Assembly (NCBI GenBank): GCA_964448855.1
Contig: CAYUXI010000001.1
Location: 186,001 to 250,000 of the forward strand
Reading direction: 5' to 3'
Length of the DNA stretch: 64,000 nucleotides
From: QAMX01 sp964448855
GTDB taxonomy: Bacteria > Bacillota > Clostridia > Oscillospirales > QAMX01
This document shows, piece by piece, positions 52,790 to 61,070 of this stretch (positions are counted from its first letter, which is position 1; each line of letters starts with the position of its first letter). The notes under the pieces are model-generated. The model did not search any database. It was not told the DNA's origin and saw only the letters and a program-made list of their open reading frames with translations. A program made the position numbers and the translations under genes.

Positions 52790-53296
52790 TTATCGTTGAT
52801 AATATCCAACTGCGCCACAACCAATAGTTGCCAAATAGTTGGCTCTTTTCATTTCATACTCTATCTCATCATCGGACATGGGGTTTCCATCGCTTTTGGC
52901 TTCTTCAATCATTTCTGTAATTTCATCAGGCAGAGCTTCTCTGTAAACACCAATACTGATATTTGAAAACTGATAGGAATATCCGTTTTCGTCATCGCAA
53001 ATTTCTCCATTGTTGTTTGTTTTTAAGACATCGACCAATTCAGCGGCATTGGCATCAAATGCAGAAACTCCATAGATGGTTGGCTTAAGTTTGCCATCGA
53101 CACCGCCCAGAAACTCTATAAAATCAACTTTGTTTTCTTGATAATCAATTGCCATTTCACTATCGAAATAATAGTATCTGTTTCCAATTACTTCGCCTGC
53201 CCCAAGTGCAAATTCAACCGCTGATTTTTCCATACCAAAGCAAATAGAAATATCATCAAAGACAACCTTATCTAACGGATAGATTTGAATATTCAT
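52790..53296 (-). CDS. Unknown cytosolic protein of the AT-rich islet
   Basis: 168 residues from the ATG at 53296 (AAAGGAG 11 nt before it); the longer frame to 53443 runs through the hairpin array and is not credible. The protein is acidic, all-soluble, opening MNIQIYPLDKVVFDDISICFGM, with Tyr- and Asp-rich segments (GNRYYYFDSEMAID, DDENGYSYQF). Codon use is much more AT-rich than neighbours. I do not recognise a family. An immunity protein of a toxin system would fit the size, acidity and mobile context, but this is speculation. Confidence 0.7.
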   Translation of the reverse strand: MNIQIYPLDKVVFDDISICFGMEKSAVEFALGAGEVIGNRYYYFDSEMAIDYQENKVDFIEFLGGVDGKLKPTIYGVSAFDANAAELVDVLKTNNNGEICDDENGYSYQFSNISIGVYREALPDEITEMIEEAKSDGNPMSDDEIEYEMKRANYLATIGCGAVGYYQR

Positions 53297-53334
53297 CGAA
53301 TTATTCTCCTTTGTCAAATGTTTGTTTTTCAAAC

Positions 53335-53597
53335 TTGCCGTCTGCAAACGGTTTGTCAAAACCGTTTGCAGACGGCAATGTCCACAGCAGATGCAGGCAT
53401 CTGCATGGATAACCGCTTTAGCGGTGCAAGGGGGTGTAGTCACCTTAAGGTCACGCCGTGACGCAACATTCGAGGTCAGGCAGTTTTCTCCTGCTGACAG
53501 AGAATGAAGCTCCGCTCAGTCAGCTTGCTGACTGTACGCACATACTCTCGATAGAGAGTATAGAAGTGCGCCCTTTAGTTCCTAAAGGGATTTTTTT
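53335..53597. repeat. Array of eight successive hairpins ending in a T-run
   Basis: Inverted repeats seen in order: 53335-53354/53359-53378 (20 bp, perfect); 53387-53394/53397-53404; 53412-53417/53420-53425; 53450-53455/53457-53462, just after the 10-bp palindrome at 53442-53451; 53475-53483/53491-53498 (one bulge); 53517-53524/53527-53534; 53542-53549/53554-53561; 53571-53578/53582-53589 followed by ATTTTTTT. The last is a good plus-strand terminator. No credible protein-coding frame crosses the region. Confidence 0.85.
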
Positions 53598-53615
53598 ACT
53601 TCGGAAAATGAAAAC

Positions 53616-53861
53616 TTACTCGTCTGAGTGTTCGTCATCTTTATCGTTTGTTTTATCTCTGTCTAAACGATTAAGTATCAATCCTGTGCAAGTAACAATA
53701 ACGATGCAAAGATACAAGCCGATACCAAATGCAACGGCTGAACCATAATCTCCTAACCCATTGAAGAAGTCACCACATAACTCGCTAAAGAATATACCTC
53801 CTATGGCAACAATAATTCCAATGAGCAAACATTTTCCAAACTTAAGTAGATCACTGTTCAT
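53616..53861 (-). CDS. Small two-helix membrane protein of the islet
   Basis: 81 residues from the ATG at 53861, preceded by GGGAGGTGG; the ATG at 53927 has no ribosome site. Two membrane helices (FGKCLLIGIIVAIGGIFF and AVAFGIGLYLCIVIVTCTGLIL) and a highly charged C-terminal tail (NRLDRDKTNDKDDEHSDE). It is AT-rich like the islet. No family recognised. Confidence 0.65.
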   Translation of the reverse strand: MNSDLLKFGKCLLIGIIVAIGGIFFSELCGDFFNGLGDYGSAVAFGIGLYLCIVIVTCTGLILNRLDRDKTNDKDDEHSDE

Positions 53862-53960
53862 ATTTCCACCTCCCGCAAATGCATACTTTTGTGAACACTC
53901 TGTGATAGATTGATGGGCATGATACACTTTCGAACATTTTTCGCCCGGGCGTTCTCGATG

Positions 53961-54188
53961 TCAATCATAAATCAGCTCAAACTTCACGATAGCTTCTGCC
54001 TGTACCTTGCAAGCATTCATCTGCCGTACCCATTCCATTTGGTTATCGGCTTTCAGTTGCTCGGTCACGCTGTACTGCTTTGTCAGTTGTGGCACAATCA
54101 GCTCCATGCGGGTTTGTGCTGCTTCGTTGATTTCGGCACAATGTCGCAATACTGTTTTACAACTCTTATTCCATGTCAACGGCTTTAT
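53961..54188 (-). pseudogene. Truncated TnpV-like transposon protein
   Basis: About 72 residues, no ATG; the first possible start is a TTG at 54179. The C-terminal half (VTEQLKADNQMEWVRQMNACKVQAEAIVKFELIYD) has the look of TnpV proteins carried by clostridial conjugative elements, which are about 120 residues long. The N-terminal third is missing and the frame ends upstream at a stop near 54190, where GC content returns to the local norm. It is probably a non-functional scar. Confidence 0.55.
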
Positions 54189-54334
54189 TTAAGATCAAAC
54201 GGCGAGTTGTGCCCGTTGAAGCTCGTCGGGCGGCTCGGAAGAGTCGGACTCGCTTTCAGAAATCTTTCTGTTGTGTGCGCATTCTCTGCCAATGCAACAG
54301 TTTTTGCCGGAACGCTTTTCGCACCGCCATGGCG

Positions 54335-55156
54335 CTACAGGTTCCAGGCAGAGGTATCGAGCGTGATACCGGTCTGCTCCACCAGATAAATGAGCAACGA
54401 GAAATATTCGCGAATGTAGTAGTGGTATTCCTGTGGGCGCGTTTTGACCGGTGCGGCATAGGGCTCAATCCCATACCGTTCGGCCAGCAGCTTGCTGCGC
54501 ATCATATGAAACGAACAGGTCACCAGATAGCTCTTATGCGTTTGCGTTCCTTCCAGCTGTTCCATCAACGCACAGGCGTATTTCAGGTTTTCAGCCGTAT
54601 CGCGGGACTGCTCTTCCAGCACGAGACGGGATTCGTCCACCCCATTCCGGACGAGATATCGCCGCATGGCTTCTGCTTCCGAAATGACCTGATGCTCACT
54701 CTGACCGCCGCAGAGAATCAGCGTGGCTTCCGGATAGGTCTGGCTGAGTTCAATGGCGCGATCCAGTCGTTTTTTCAAAATCAGAGACGGCTCAGTTCCG
54801 TTTAGACCGGCACCGAGTACTGTGATAAATGGGACGTCATCTGCCTGATCCGGCTGTCCGAACGCCACGATGCAACCGAGGGCGATGAAAAAGGTAGCCA
54901 GCCAGACGGCCATACCGATGCGGATGAGCCAGCGCAAACCTCGCGACACCTTTTCGGCCAGGCCAAAATGAATGCAGATGGACAGCGCATGATAAAACGC
55001 GAGCACTGCCAGCAGACAGCGGATGAAAAACCAGCAGAAACGCATCCCAACCGTGACGGTTTCAAAGAGGCCGGTCAGCGGAATCATCACCAGGCAGGCC
55101 AAGATGACAGCCGTATGCCGTGGACAGGTGTGGCGAATTCGGTTCAGAACGGTCAT
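54335..55156 (-). CDS. DUF218 (YdcF/SanA-like) membrane protein
   Basis: 273 residues. Three membrane helices occupy the first 110 residues; the C-terminal DUF218 domain has ITVLGAGLNGTEPSLILKKRLDRAIEL, LILCGGQSEHQVISEAEAMRRYL, ESRDTAENLKYA-like SRDTAENLKYA and VTCSFHMMRSKLLAE. Relatives act in envelope maintenance, but the reaction is unknown. The start overlaps the ABC-F stop by 4 nt, so it is translationally coupled to it. Confidence 0.88.
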   Translation of the reverse strand: MTVLNRIRHTCPRHTAVILACLVMIPLTGLFETVTVGMRFCWFFIRCLLAVLAFYHALSICIHFGLAEKVSRGLRWLIRIGMAVWLATFFIALGCIVAFGQPDQADDVPFITVLGAGLNGTEPSLILKKRLDRAIELSQTYPEATLILCGGQSEHQVISEAEAMRRYLVRNGVDESRLVLEEQSRDTAENLKYACALMEQLEGTQTHKSYLVTCSFHMMRSKLLAERYGIEPYAAPVKTRPQEYHYYIREYFSLLIYLVEQTGITLDTSAWNL

Positions 55157-57075
55157 CGAGCGGGCTCCTCCGATTTCAGCTGTTCCAGCGTTTCAGTTTC
55201 GACTTCCCAGCGCTCATACAGCTCTGCCAGCTTCTGTTCCAGTTCGGCCTGTTCATCATACAGCGGCATCAGAGCTTCCGGGTCGGTCGCGACGGCATCC
55301 AGACGTGCCGGAATGGCCGACAATGCCGCTTCCGTCGCGGAGATTTCGCGTTCTGTCGCAGCCAGTGCAGCTTCTGCACGGTGCAGTCGGCGGCCAGGCG
55401 ATTCACGATCAGTCGTGCGGTCGCGAACTGGCTTCTCTGCGCGGGGCGTTGCAATGGCCGGTTCCTGCTGTGCCATTGCTTTGCAGTACTGCGCGTAGGT
55501 TCCCTGAAAGCAATGAATCTGTCCCTGCTCCATCCGCCAGATGGTGGTGGCAAAGCGATCGATGAAATATCGGTCGTGGGACACAAAGAGCATAGTGCCC
55601 TCGAAGGTTTCCAGCAAGCCCTCCATCCACTCACGCGAGGCGATATCGAGGTGGTTGGTCGGTTCGTCCAGAATCAGGACGTTGATCTCCTGATAGAGCA
55701 GGATGCATAATTTCAGGCGGCTTTTTTCACCACCGGACAGGACAGAAACCGTTTTGAACACGTCTTCCCCCTGAAAATGGAACGCGCCGAGACGATTGCG
55801 GGCGGAGCCATCTGTCAGGTTCAGAGCCAGGCAGACCGTTTCCAGAACGGTTGCCGACGGATCCGGGAAGCTCACCTGCTGCGGCAGGTAGGCACATTTG
55901 ATATTGGCACCCCATTTGATCCAACCACTGTCGGGGATTTCTTCCCCCAGCAGCATTTTCAGGAACGTTGTCTTGCCGCAGCCGTTTTCGCCCAGCAAAG
56001 CAATGGATTCGCCTTTTCGAACGGCGAGATCGACGCGCTCTGCGATCACTTTTGCGTCAAAGCGTTTACAGAGACGATCGACAAACAGCACGTCATTCCC
56101 GGAGCGATCTGCGTTCGTCAGCTTGCCGGACAGCTGTCTCTCCTTCTTCTGGAGCTGCGGCTGATTGGCGCGGAGGCGTTCAATGCGTTTATCCAGTGCA
56201 AAGGCGCGGCGCATCATTTTTTTATCGCCAAGTCCCCACCCGTGCATTCGATCGGACGTGAACGTCAGGCGGTCAATCTCCTTCTGCGTCTTTTCGTAGC
56301 TGCGGCGAAGCTCTTCTTCGATCTCCTCCTTGCGTCTGGCATAGAAGCTGTAGGGGCCGTCATAGACGGTTGTCGTCTGATGCTCCAGTTCAATCGTCCT
56401 CTGCGTCACGCGATCGAGGAAATAGCGGTCATGCGAGATGATCAGGACGGTTCCACGGAAGCTTTGCAGATACGTTTCCAGCCATTCGACGGCCTGCATA
56501 TCGAGATGGTTGGTCGGTTCGTCGAGGAGCATGATTTCCGTTTTCTGCAGCAGCATCCGGACGAGGTTGACGCGTGTTTTTTCGCCGCCTGAGAGCAGTG
56601 CATATTCCATCGGCCACATTTCCTTCGGAACGCCAAGACCCAAGGCCGTCCGGAACAGATCGGTGTCCATCTGGTATCCGCCGAGGACTTCAAAGCGCAC
56701 CTGCAATTCACCGTATTGCTTCAAAACAAGCGGATCATTTTTGCCATCGGACATCTTCGCTTCCAGCTGAGCCATCTGATTCTGAATCGCTTTGATTTCA
56801 TCGAAAGCCGTTTTCATCACGTCCAGAACGGTCATGCCGGCTGGGTACTGCGGAATCTGATCGAGAACGGCGAGGCGTTTGGAACGGTTGACAACGACAG
56901 TTCCCTCTTCATAGCGTTCTGCTCCGGAAATGACGCGAAACAATGTGGTTTTGCCGCAGCCATTTTTGCCGATCAATGCAGCTTTTTCTCCCTCCTGCAG
57001 TTCGAAGGAGACATTCCGTAAAATCTGAACCTCGCCGAAATATTTTCCGACGTCGGACAAAGATAAATCAATCAT
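55153..57075 (-). CDS. ABC-F family ATPase (ribosome-associated)
   Basis: 640 residues from the ATG at 57075 (MIDLSLSDVGKYFGEVQIL); the frame further upstream reads through the dacF 3' region and is not credible. Two ABC domains carry Walker A (IGKNGCGKTTLF, LGENGCGKTTFL), signature LSGGEKTRVNLVR and LSGGEKSRLKLCI, and Walker B LLDEPTNHLD twice. They are separated by a charged linker containing RRKEEIEEELRRSYEKTQKEIDRL. A C-terminal coiled coil follows. No membrane domain. ABC-F proteins act on the ribosomal E-site; whether this one gives antibiotic protection or is a housekeeping factor (Uup/YdiF-like) is not decidable by eye. Confidence 0.93.
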   Translation of the reverse strand: MIDLSLSDVGKYFGEVQILRNVSFELQEGEKAALIGKNGCGKTTLFRVISGAERYEEGTVVVNRSKRLAVLDQIPQYPAGMTVLDVMKTAFDEIKAIQNQMAQLEAKMSDGKNDPLVLKQYGELQVRFEVLGGYQMDTDLFRTALGLGVPKEMWPMEYALLSGGEKTRVNLVRMLLQKTEIMLLDEPTNHLDMQAVEWLETYLQSFRGTVLIISHDRYFLDRVTQRTIELEHQTTTVYDGPYSFYARRKEEIEEELRRSYEKTQKEIDRLTFTSDRMHGWGLGDKKMMRRAFALDKRIERLRANQPQLQKKERQLSGKLTNADRSGNDVLFVDRLCKRFDAKVIAERVDLAVRKGESIALLGENGCGKTTFLKMLLGEEIPDSGWIKWGANIKCAYLPQQVSFPDPSATVLETVCLALNLTDGSARNRLGAFHFQGEDVFKTVSVLSGGEKSRLKLCILLYQEINVLILDEPTNHLDIASREWMEGLLETFEGTMLFVSHDRYFIDRFATTIWRMEQGQIHCFQGTYAQYCKAMAQQEPAIATPRAEKPVRDRTTDRESPGRRLHRAEAALAATEREISATEAALSAIPARLDAVATDPEALMPLYDEQAELEQKLAELYERWEVETETLEQLKSEEPAR

Positions 57076-57110
57076 GATGTGTGTTTCCTTTTTTCTGGCA
57101 GCAGGACTCT

Positions 57111-58418
57111 TTACAGGTATCTGCCGCGTTTTCGAATTCTGCGCAGTCGCCGTCTGCGATTGAAAAAGACCATAATCAGGATATAAGCGAGAATCACCGC
57201 GATCACGGCAGCGAGACCAATCCAGATGACGGGCTTGGAAAGGTAGGAAGTGAAGCGATCCCACGAATACATGAAGTCCGAGCGTTCTACATTTTGCAGC
57301 GCGACTAGCTTGATGCGTCCATAGCTGCGCCCTTCGTAGGACACATCGGCTTCTCCGACCACCTGACCCTTCGTGACCGGCGCGGTCAGGGTTTCTTCAT
57401 AGAGCCACGGCGTAATGACGACGCCGTCGGGATCAAAATCGCTGGACAGCAGGGCCGTGATTCCGGTCTGTGTGACGGCAACCACAGCATCGGCCTCCTG
57501 CGACATCTGAACCGACAGCTCGAGAACCGGCTCACCGCTGCTGACGATCTGCTGATAGGCGAAATTGTCAAATCCCCACTCAAACATCCGTTTTGTTTCG
57601 ACGAAGCTCATGACCTGCCCCGTCGTTTCGTCTTTTCCGGCTCCCAGCACGACGCTGATCAGGTAGAGATTGTTCTTTTCAGCCGATGAAATCAGACAAT
57701 AGCCCGCCGGTGTTGTTGTTCCGGTTTTGATGCCGCGTGCGGGGCTGTAGATGTATTGTATGGTGCTTGTGCCGGAAATAAGCAGGTTGGTAGAATTCAG
57801 AATGCGCTGCTTGGCCGTTTTATTGGTGGCCGGGACGACATAGGAAACTGTGTTGGCGATCTTCATCAGCGTTTCGTTTTCGGCGAAGGCACGGGTGATG
57901 CGGTACAGGTCGCGAGCCGTTGTATAGTGGTTTTCGTTATGCAGTCCGTGTGCATTGGCAAAATGCGTGCCGGTGCAGCCGAGCTCAGCGGCTTTCTGGT
58001 TCATCAAATCCCAGAAGTTTTCGAGCGTCCCTCCTGCGTGAACGGCGAGGACGTTGGCTGCGTCGTTGCCGGAGGAGATCAGCATACAGTGCATCAGGTT
58101 CTCAACCGACAGAATTTCACCCTCCTGCAGCTTCACGGAGCTGCCGTCCGGGCTCAGGTCGGCAAACGCACTGGCCTTCGCTTCGACCAGTTCATCGAAA
58201 TTGCATCGTTCCGAAACAACCAGAGCCGTCATGATTTTGGTCAGGGATGCAGGGTATTGCCGGGAATCGGCGTTCTGTTCGAATAAAACCTCGCCGGAAT
58301 TTACGTCCACCAAAATGGCAGAACGCGCTTCCACCTTGAGCGGTTCCACAGCCAGAGCTGCCTGGCACAGGATTCCCGTGAGAAAAACGAGAAAGAATAT
58401 CTTTTTCAAAATCTTCAT
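57111..58418 (-). CDS. dacF: D-alanyl-D-alanine carboxypeptidase DacF
   Basis: 435 residues from the ATG at 58418. Signal peptide KIFFLVFLTGILCQAALA. The S11 peptidase motifs are PASLTKIM (active Ser), SSGNDAAN and KTGTTTPAGYC. A beta C-terminal domain (VTKGQVVGEADV) is followed by a membrane helix and a strongly basic tail RRRLRRIRKRGRYL. DacF-type carboxypeptidases control cortex cross-linking in spores. In B. subtilis dacF heads the spoIIA operon; here it lies near sigF but convergent and separated by the islet and two genes. Confidence 0.9.
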   Translation of the reverse strand: MKILKKIFFLVFLTGILCQAALAVEPLKVEARSAILVDVNSGEVLFEQNADSRQYPASLTKIMTALVVSERCNFDELVEAKASAFADLSPDGSSVKLQEGEILSVENLMHCMLISSGNDAANVLAVHAGGTLENFWDLMNQKAAELGCTGTHFANAHGLHNENHYTTARDLYRITRAFAENETLMKIANTVSYVVPATNKTAKQRILNSTNLLISGTSTIQYIYSPARGIKTGTTTPAGYCLISSAEKNNLYLISVVLGAGKDETTGQVMSFVETKRMFEWGFDNFAYQQIVSSGEPVLELSVQMSQEADAVVAVTQTGITALLSSDFDPDGVVITPWLYEETLTAPVTKGQVVGEADVSYEGRSYGRIKLVALQNVERSDFMYSWDRFTSYLSKPVIWIGLAAVIAVILAYILIMVFFNRRRRLRRIRKRGRYL

Positions 58419-58595
58419 GTCAATCAATGCTCTCTTGTTTTTTTGATATTTGCCCATAGAAACAGGCTGCGAAAGTCCGGATATCCATTCCGGCTCCCTT
58501 TCATCGGAGCTGGAATAGATGCTTTCAGAAATTTACGGATTCAAAAATCGGGCATTCGACCCTTTCTTCGGATGGGCTTCCAAAAAATTTATTTT

Positions 58596-58639
58596 TTTCA
58601 GAAAGAATGATAGCATTCTTTCTGAAAATATGGTATAAT
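58596..58639 (+). promoter_or_regulatory. 14-bp perfect palindrome overlapping an extended -10 promoter
   Basis: TTTCAGAAAGAATG (58596-58609) is mirrored at 58614-58627 around ATAG. Five bases later comes an extended -10, TGGTATAAT (58631-58639). The palindrome covers the -35 position, so it looks like an operator or activator site for the regulator/kinase operon. It is followed by about 260 bp of leader to the response-regulator ATG with nothing else recognisable except a second promoter. Confidence 0.6.
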
Positions 58640-58743
58640 ATTTATGTACTGATTCTCACCTGATCGGGCGGGGTCAAATCCGGTTGAATCTTCTTATATA
58701 TTAGCACATGTTGCACTTGCATTCAACGTTAATTATGTTAACA

Positions 58744-58772
58744 TTGTGCAAAGGATCCTCTGTCTTTATATA
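58744..58772 (+). promoter_or_regulatory. Second promoter candidate before the response regulator
   Basis: TTGTGC (58744-58749), 17-bp spacer, TATATA (58767-58772). Confidence 0.45.
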
Positions 58773-58899
58773 GATTTACGATTCGACGGTTTGGTCTTTT
58801 CGGCAAGCATGGTTTGATTATGTGATGTCCATGCCTGAGTGGGTCGTTGAAAACAGGCAAAACACATACATTATGCCTCACGGCAGATAGGAGCAACAC

Positions 58900-59583
58900 A
58901 TGAAAATTCTAATCGTAGACGATGAAAAGCTGCTCGTTAAGGGGATCAAGTTCAATTTCGAAAACGATGGGTACGAAGTCGATGCCGTCTACAACGGTGA
59001 AGACGCTCTGACACTGGTTCGCGAAAATCACTATGATCTTGTCGTCCTTGACCTCATGCTTCCCAAAATGGACGGCCTTGAAGTTTGCCGTCAGATTCGT
59101 GAGTTTTCCAAAGTTCCTGTTGTCATGCTCACGGCCAAAGGTGAAGATACGGATAAGCTCCTGGGCTTTGAATACGGTGCAGACGACTACATCACCAAGC
59201 CGTTCAACGTTCTGGAGCTGAAAGCACGCATTCACGCCATTCTGCGCCGTGCTGCACCTGCAAACGACAGAACCATTGCTGAGACACGCGTGGACGGCGG
59301 TGCCATCGTTCTGGAGCTGAACGAACGCATGGCATATGTCGGAGAGAAGCCGGTCGATCTGACGCCGAAGGAATTCGACCTGCTCGAGCTTCTGATGCGC
59401 TCCCCCAACTGTGTATTTAGCCGTGAATCGCTTTTGAATACCGTTTGGGGCTACGATTATCCGGGCGACATCCGTACAGTTGACGTTCATATCCGTCGCC
59501 TGCGCGAAAAGCTGGAAGAAAATCCGGCCGAACCGGTTCATATTCTGACCAAATGGGGGATTGGTTATTACTATAAGGTGTAA
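58900..59583 (+). CDS. OmpR/PhoB-family response regulator
   Basis: 227 residues. The receiver domain has the acidic pair at 7-8 (IVDDEK), phosphoacceptor Asp51 (LVVLDLMLPKMDGL), VMLTAK and ITKPF. The C-terminal winged helix contains LTPKEFDLLELLMRSPNCVFSRESLL and RTVDVHIRRLREKLEENP. TAGGAGC precedes the ATG. The stop overlaps the kinase start by 1 nt. Overall it is WalR/PhoP-like, but no YycH/YycI genes accompany it, so that identity is not claimed. Confidence 0.93.
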   Translation: MKILIVDDEKLLVKGIKFNFENDGYEVDAVYNGEDALTLVRENHYDLVVLDLMLPKMDGLEVCRQIREFSKVPVVMLTAKGEDTDKLLGFEYGADDYITKPFNVLELKARIHAILRRAAPANDRTIAETRVDGGAIVLELNERMAYVGEKPVDLTPKEFDLLELLMRSPNCVFSRESLLNTVWGYDYPGDIRTVDVHIRRLREKLEENPAEPVHILTKWGIGYYYKV

Positions 59584-61070
59584 TGACTGAAACAGCTGAA
59601 CAGGTAAGATTCATGCGAAAACTGATTTCGTCCGCGGCTGTCAAGATGAGTCTGATCTTGACAGCCGCGGCTATTCTCGTCATTGCCGCGCTGAACATTC
59701 TGCCCCCCTGCTTTGTTCGGCAAAGCACTGCTTTTTCTGCGGAAGAAAGTCTGACAGCGCTCAGTTCAGATGTAGCGCTGCTGTTCCCGGATGCATTTAA
59801 CCCGTCCTCCGCTGCGCAAATGCACGTTGACCTTCGCTTTATGGCGATGGACGCTTCGGGTGAAGTGCTGTATGACAGCGCACTCGATCAAAACAAGGTC
59901 GGCTCCCTGATGCTCACTGATGAATTTCAATCGGCATTAGATGGGCAGAACGTGTTTTCCATGCACCGGACAAAGCACGCTTTCTTCTTTTCGCTGACGT
60001 TTCCGGTTCCGGAAACGGATGCAACTGTCGGCGACTATGCCGTCTACCGTCTGATGTATTCAGAAAGCGGGGTGGCAGAGACGTATCAGTCTATGCGTAA
60101 TACGCTGGCGTATCTCTCCGCGCTGATTGCTCTGCTCTTTATTGTCGCCATTTTCTTTTTCTGTCGTCGGTTTTCCCGCACTACCCGTACTCTGCTGAGC
60201 GGGATGCAGGAAATCCAGAAGGGAAACTTTTCCCATCGAATTGTTCTTGACGGGGATTCCGAATTTGTCCATCTGGCTGACGGTATGAATTCGATCTGCG
60301 AGACATTCGCGGCAACCAACGAACAGCGTCGGCGGTTTGTGTCCGATGCATCGCACGAACTGAAAACGCCGCTCGCCTCGGTGAAGCTCCTCTCGGATTC
60401 GATCATTCAGACGCCGAATATGAGCCGTGAAGAGATTGTGGAGTTTCTGATGGATATCAGCAACGAGGTCGATCGGTTGACGCGCATCAGCAGCCGTCTG
60501 CTGTCGCTCACGAAGCTGGACGATCCTTCCCGTGCCACGTTCCCGGAGGAACTGGATTTGTCCGCCATCGCAAAAACCGTCTGCCGAATGTTGACGCCGC
60601 TCGCTCGTGTCTCCAACTGCACGATTCGCTGTGAGTCCTCTGAGAAAGTCATGATTTACGCCAACTACGACTCTGTCTATCAAATCTTCTTCAATTTGGT
60701 GGAAAATGCCATCAAATACAGTGGAAAAGACAAAGAAGTGCGCGTTTTCCTGTACAAGTATCAGAAAGAAGCACACTTTATTGTCGATGACGACGGTGAG
60801 GGAATTCCGCCCGCGGATTTGAAGCGGATTTTTGAGCGGTTTTACCGGGTGGATCGGGCGCGTGCCCGTGCAACCGGCGGCTCCGGTCTGGGCCTGTCTA
60901 TTGTTGCATCGGCGGTACAGGCCTGCGGCGGTACCGTGGAAGCGATGAACCGTGAAAAAGGCGGGGCGCGTTTCCTGGTCAAGTTCCCGCTGCCGGATCC
61001 CGAACAGCCGGAAGCAACGACATTTACCGACCCGACTGCCGAAAAGCCGATCGGAGGCGAAATGCGATGA
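59583..61070 (+). CDS. Sensor histidine kinase
   Basis: 495 residues. Membrane helix about 20-40, extracytoplasmic sensor domain about 41-172, second helix about 175-195, HAMP about 196-250. The HisKA has phospho-His258 in FVSDASHELKTPLASVKL. The HATPase domain carries the N-box FFNLVENAIKYSG, G1 VDDDGEGIP, F-box FERFYRVDRAR and G2 GGSGLGLSIV. Its stop overlaps the GerMN gene by 4 nt. The signal sensed is not evident. Confidence 0.93.
   Translation: MTETAEQVRFMRKLISSAAVKMSLILTAAAILVIAALNILPPCFVRQSTAFSAEESLTALSSDVALLFPDAFNPSSAAQMHVDLRFMAMDASGEVLYDSALDQNKVGSLMLTDEFQSALDGQNVFSMHRTKHAFFFSLTFPVPETDATVGDYAVYRLMYSESGVAETYQSMRNTLAYLSALIALLFIVAIFFFCRRFSRTTRTLLSGMQEIQKGNFSHRIVLDGDSEFVHLADGMNSICETFAATNEQRRRFVSDASHELKTPLASVKLLSDSIIQTPNMSREEIVEFLMDISNEVDRLTRISSRLLSLTKLDDPSRATFPEELDLSAIAKTVCRMLTPLARVSNCTIRCESSEKVMIYANYDSVYQIFFNLVENAIKYSGKDKEVRVFLYKYQKEAHFIVDDDGEGIPPADLKRIFERFYRVDRARARATGGSGLGLSIVASAVQACGGTVEAMNREKGGARFLVKFPLPDPEQPEATTFTDPTAEKPIGGEMR

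Larger units (their letters stand above)
52700..54200. mobile_element. AT-rich islet, degraded mobile-element scar
   Basis: This stretch is clearly more AT-rich than its surroundings. It carries two small unrelated genes, a cluster of eight hairpins and a truncated TnpV-like frame, all between the sigma-F operon and the DUF218-ABC-F-dacF group. No integrase, terminal repeat or target duplication was seen, so it is a remnant. Borders are approximate. Confidence 0.5.

Noticed and set aside
53567..53597. GTGCGCCC as a possible 5' end of a group II intron
   Set aside because: It is immediately followed by the arms of a terminator hairpin; no intron domain V or reverse transcriptase is present nearby.
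54190..54334. Short open frames between the TnpV fragment and the DUF218 gene
   Set aside because: They are under 40 codons and lack starts; the stretch is called intergenic.
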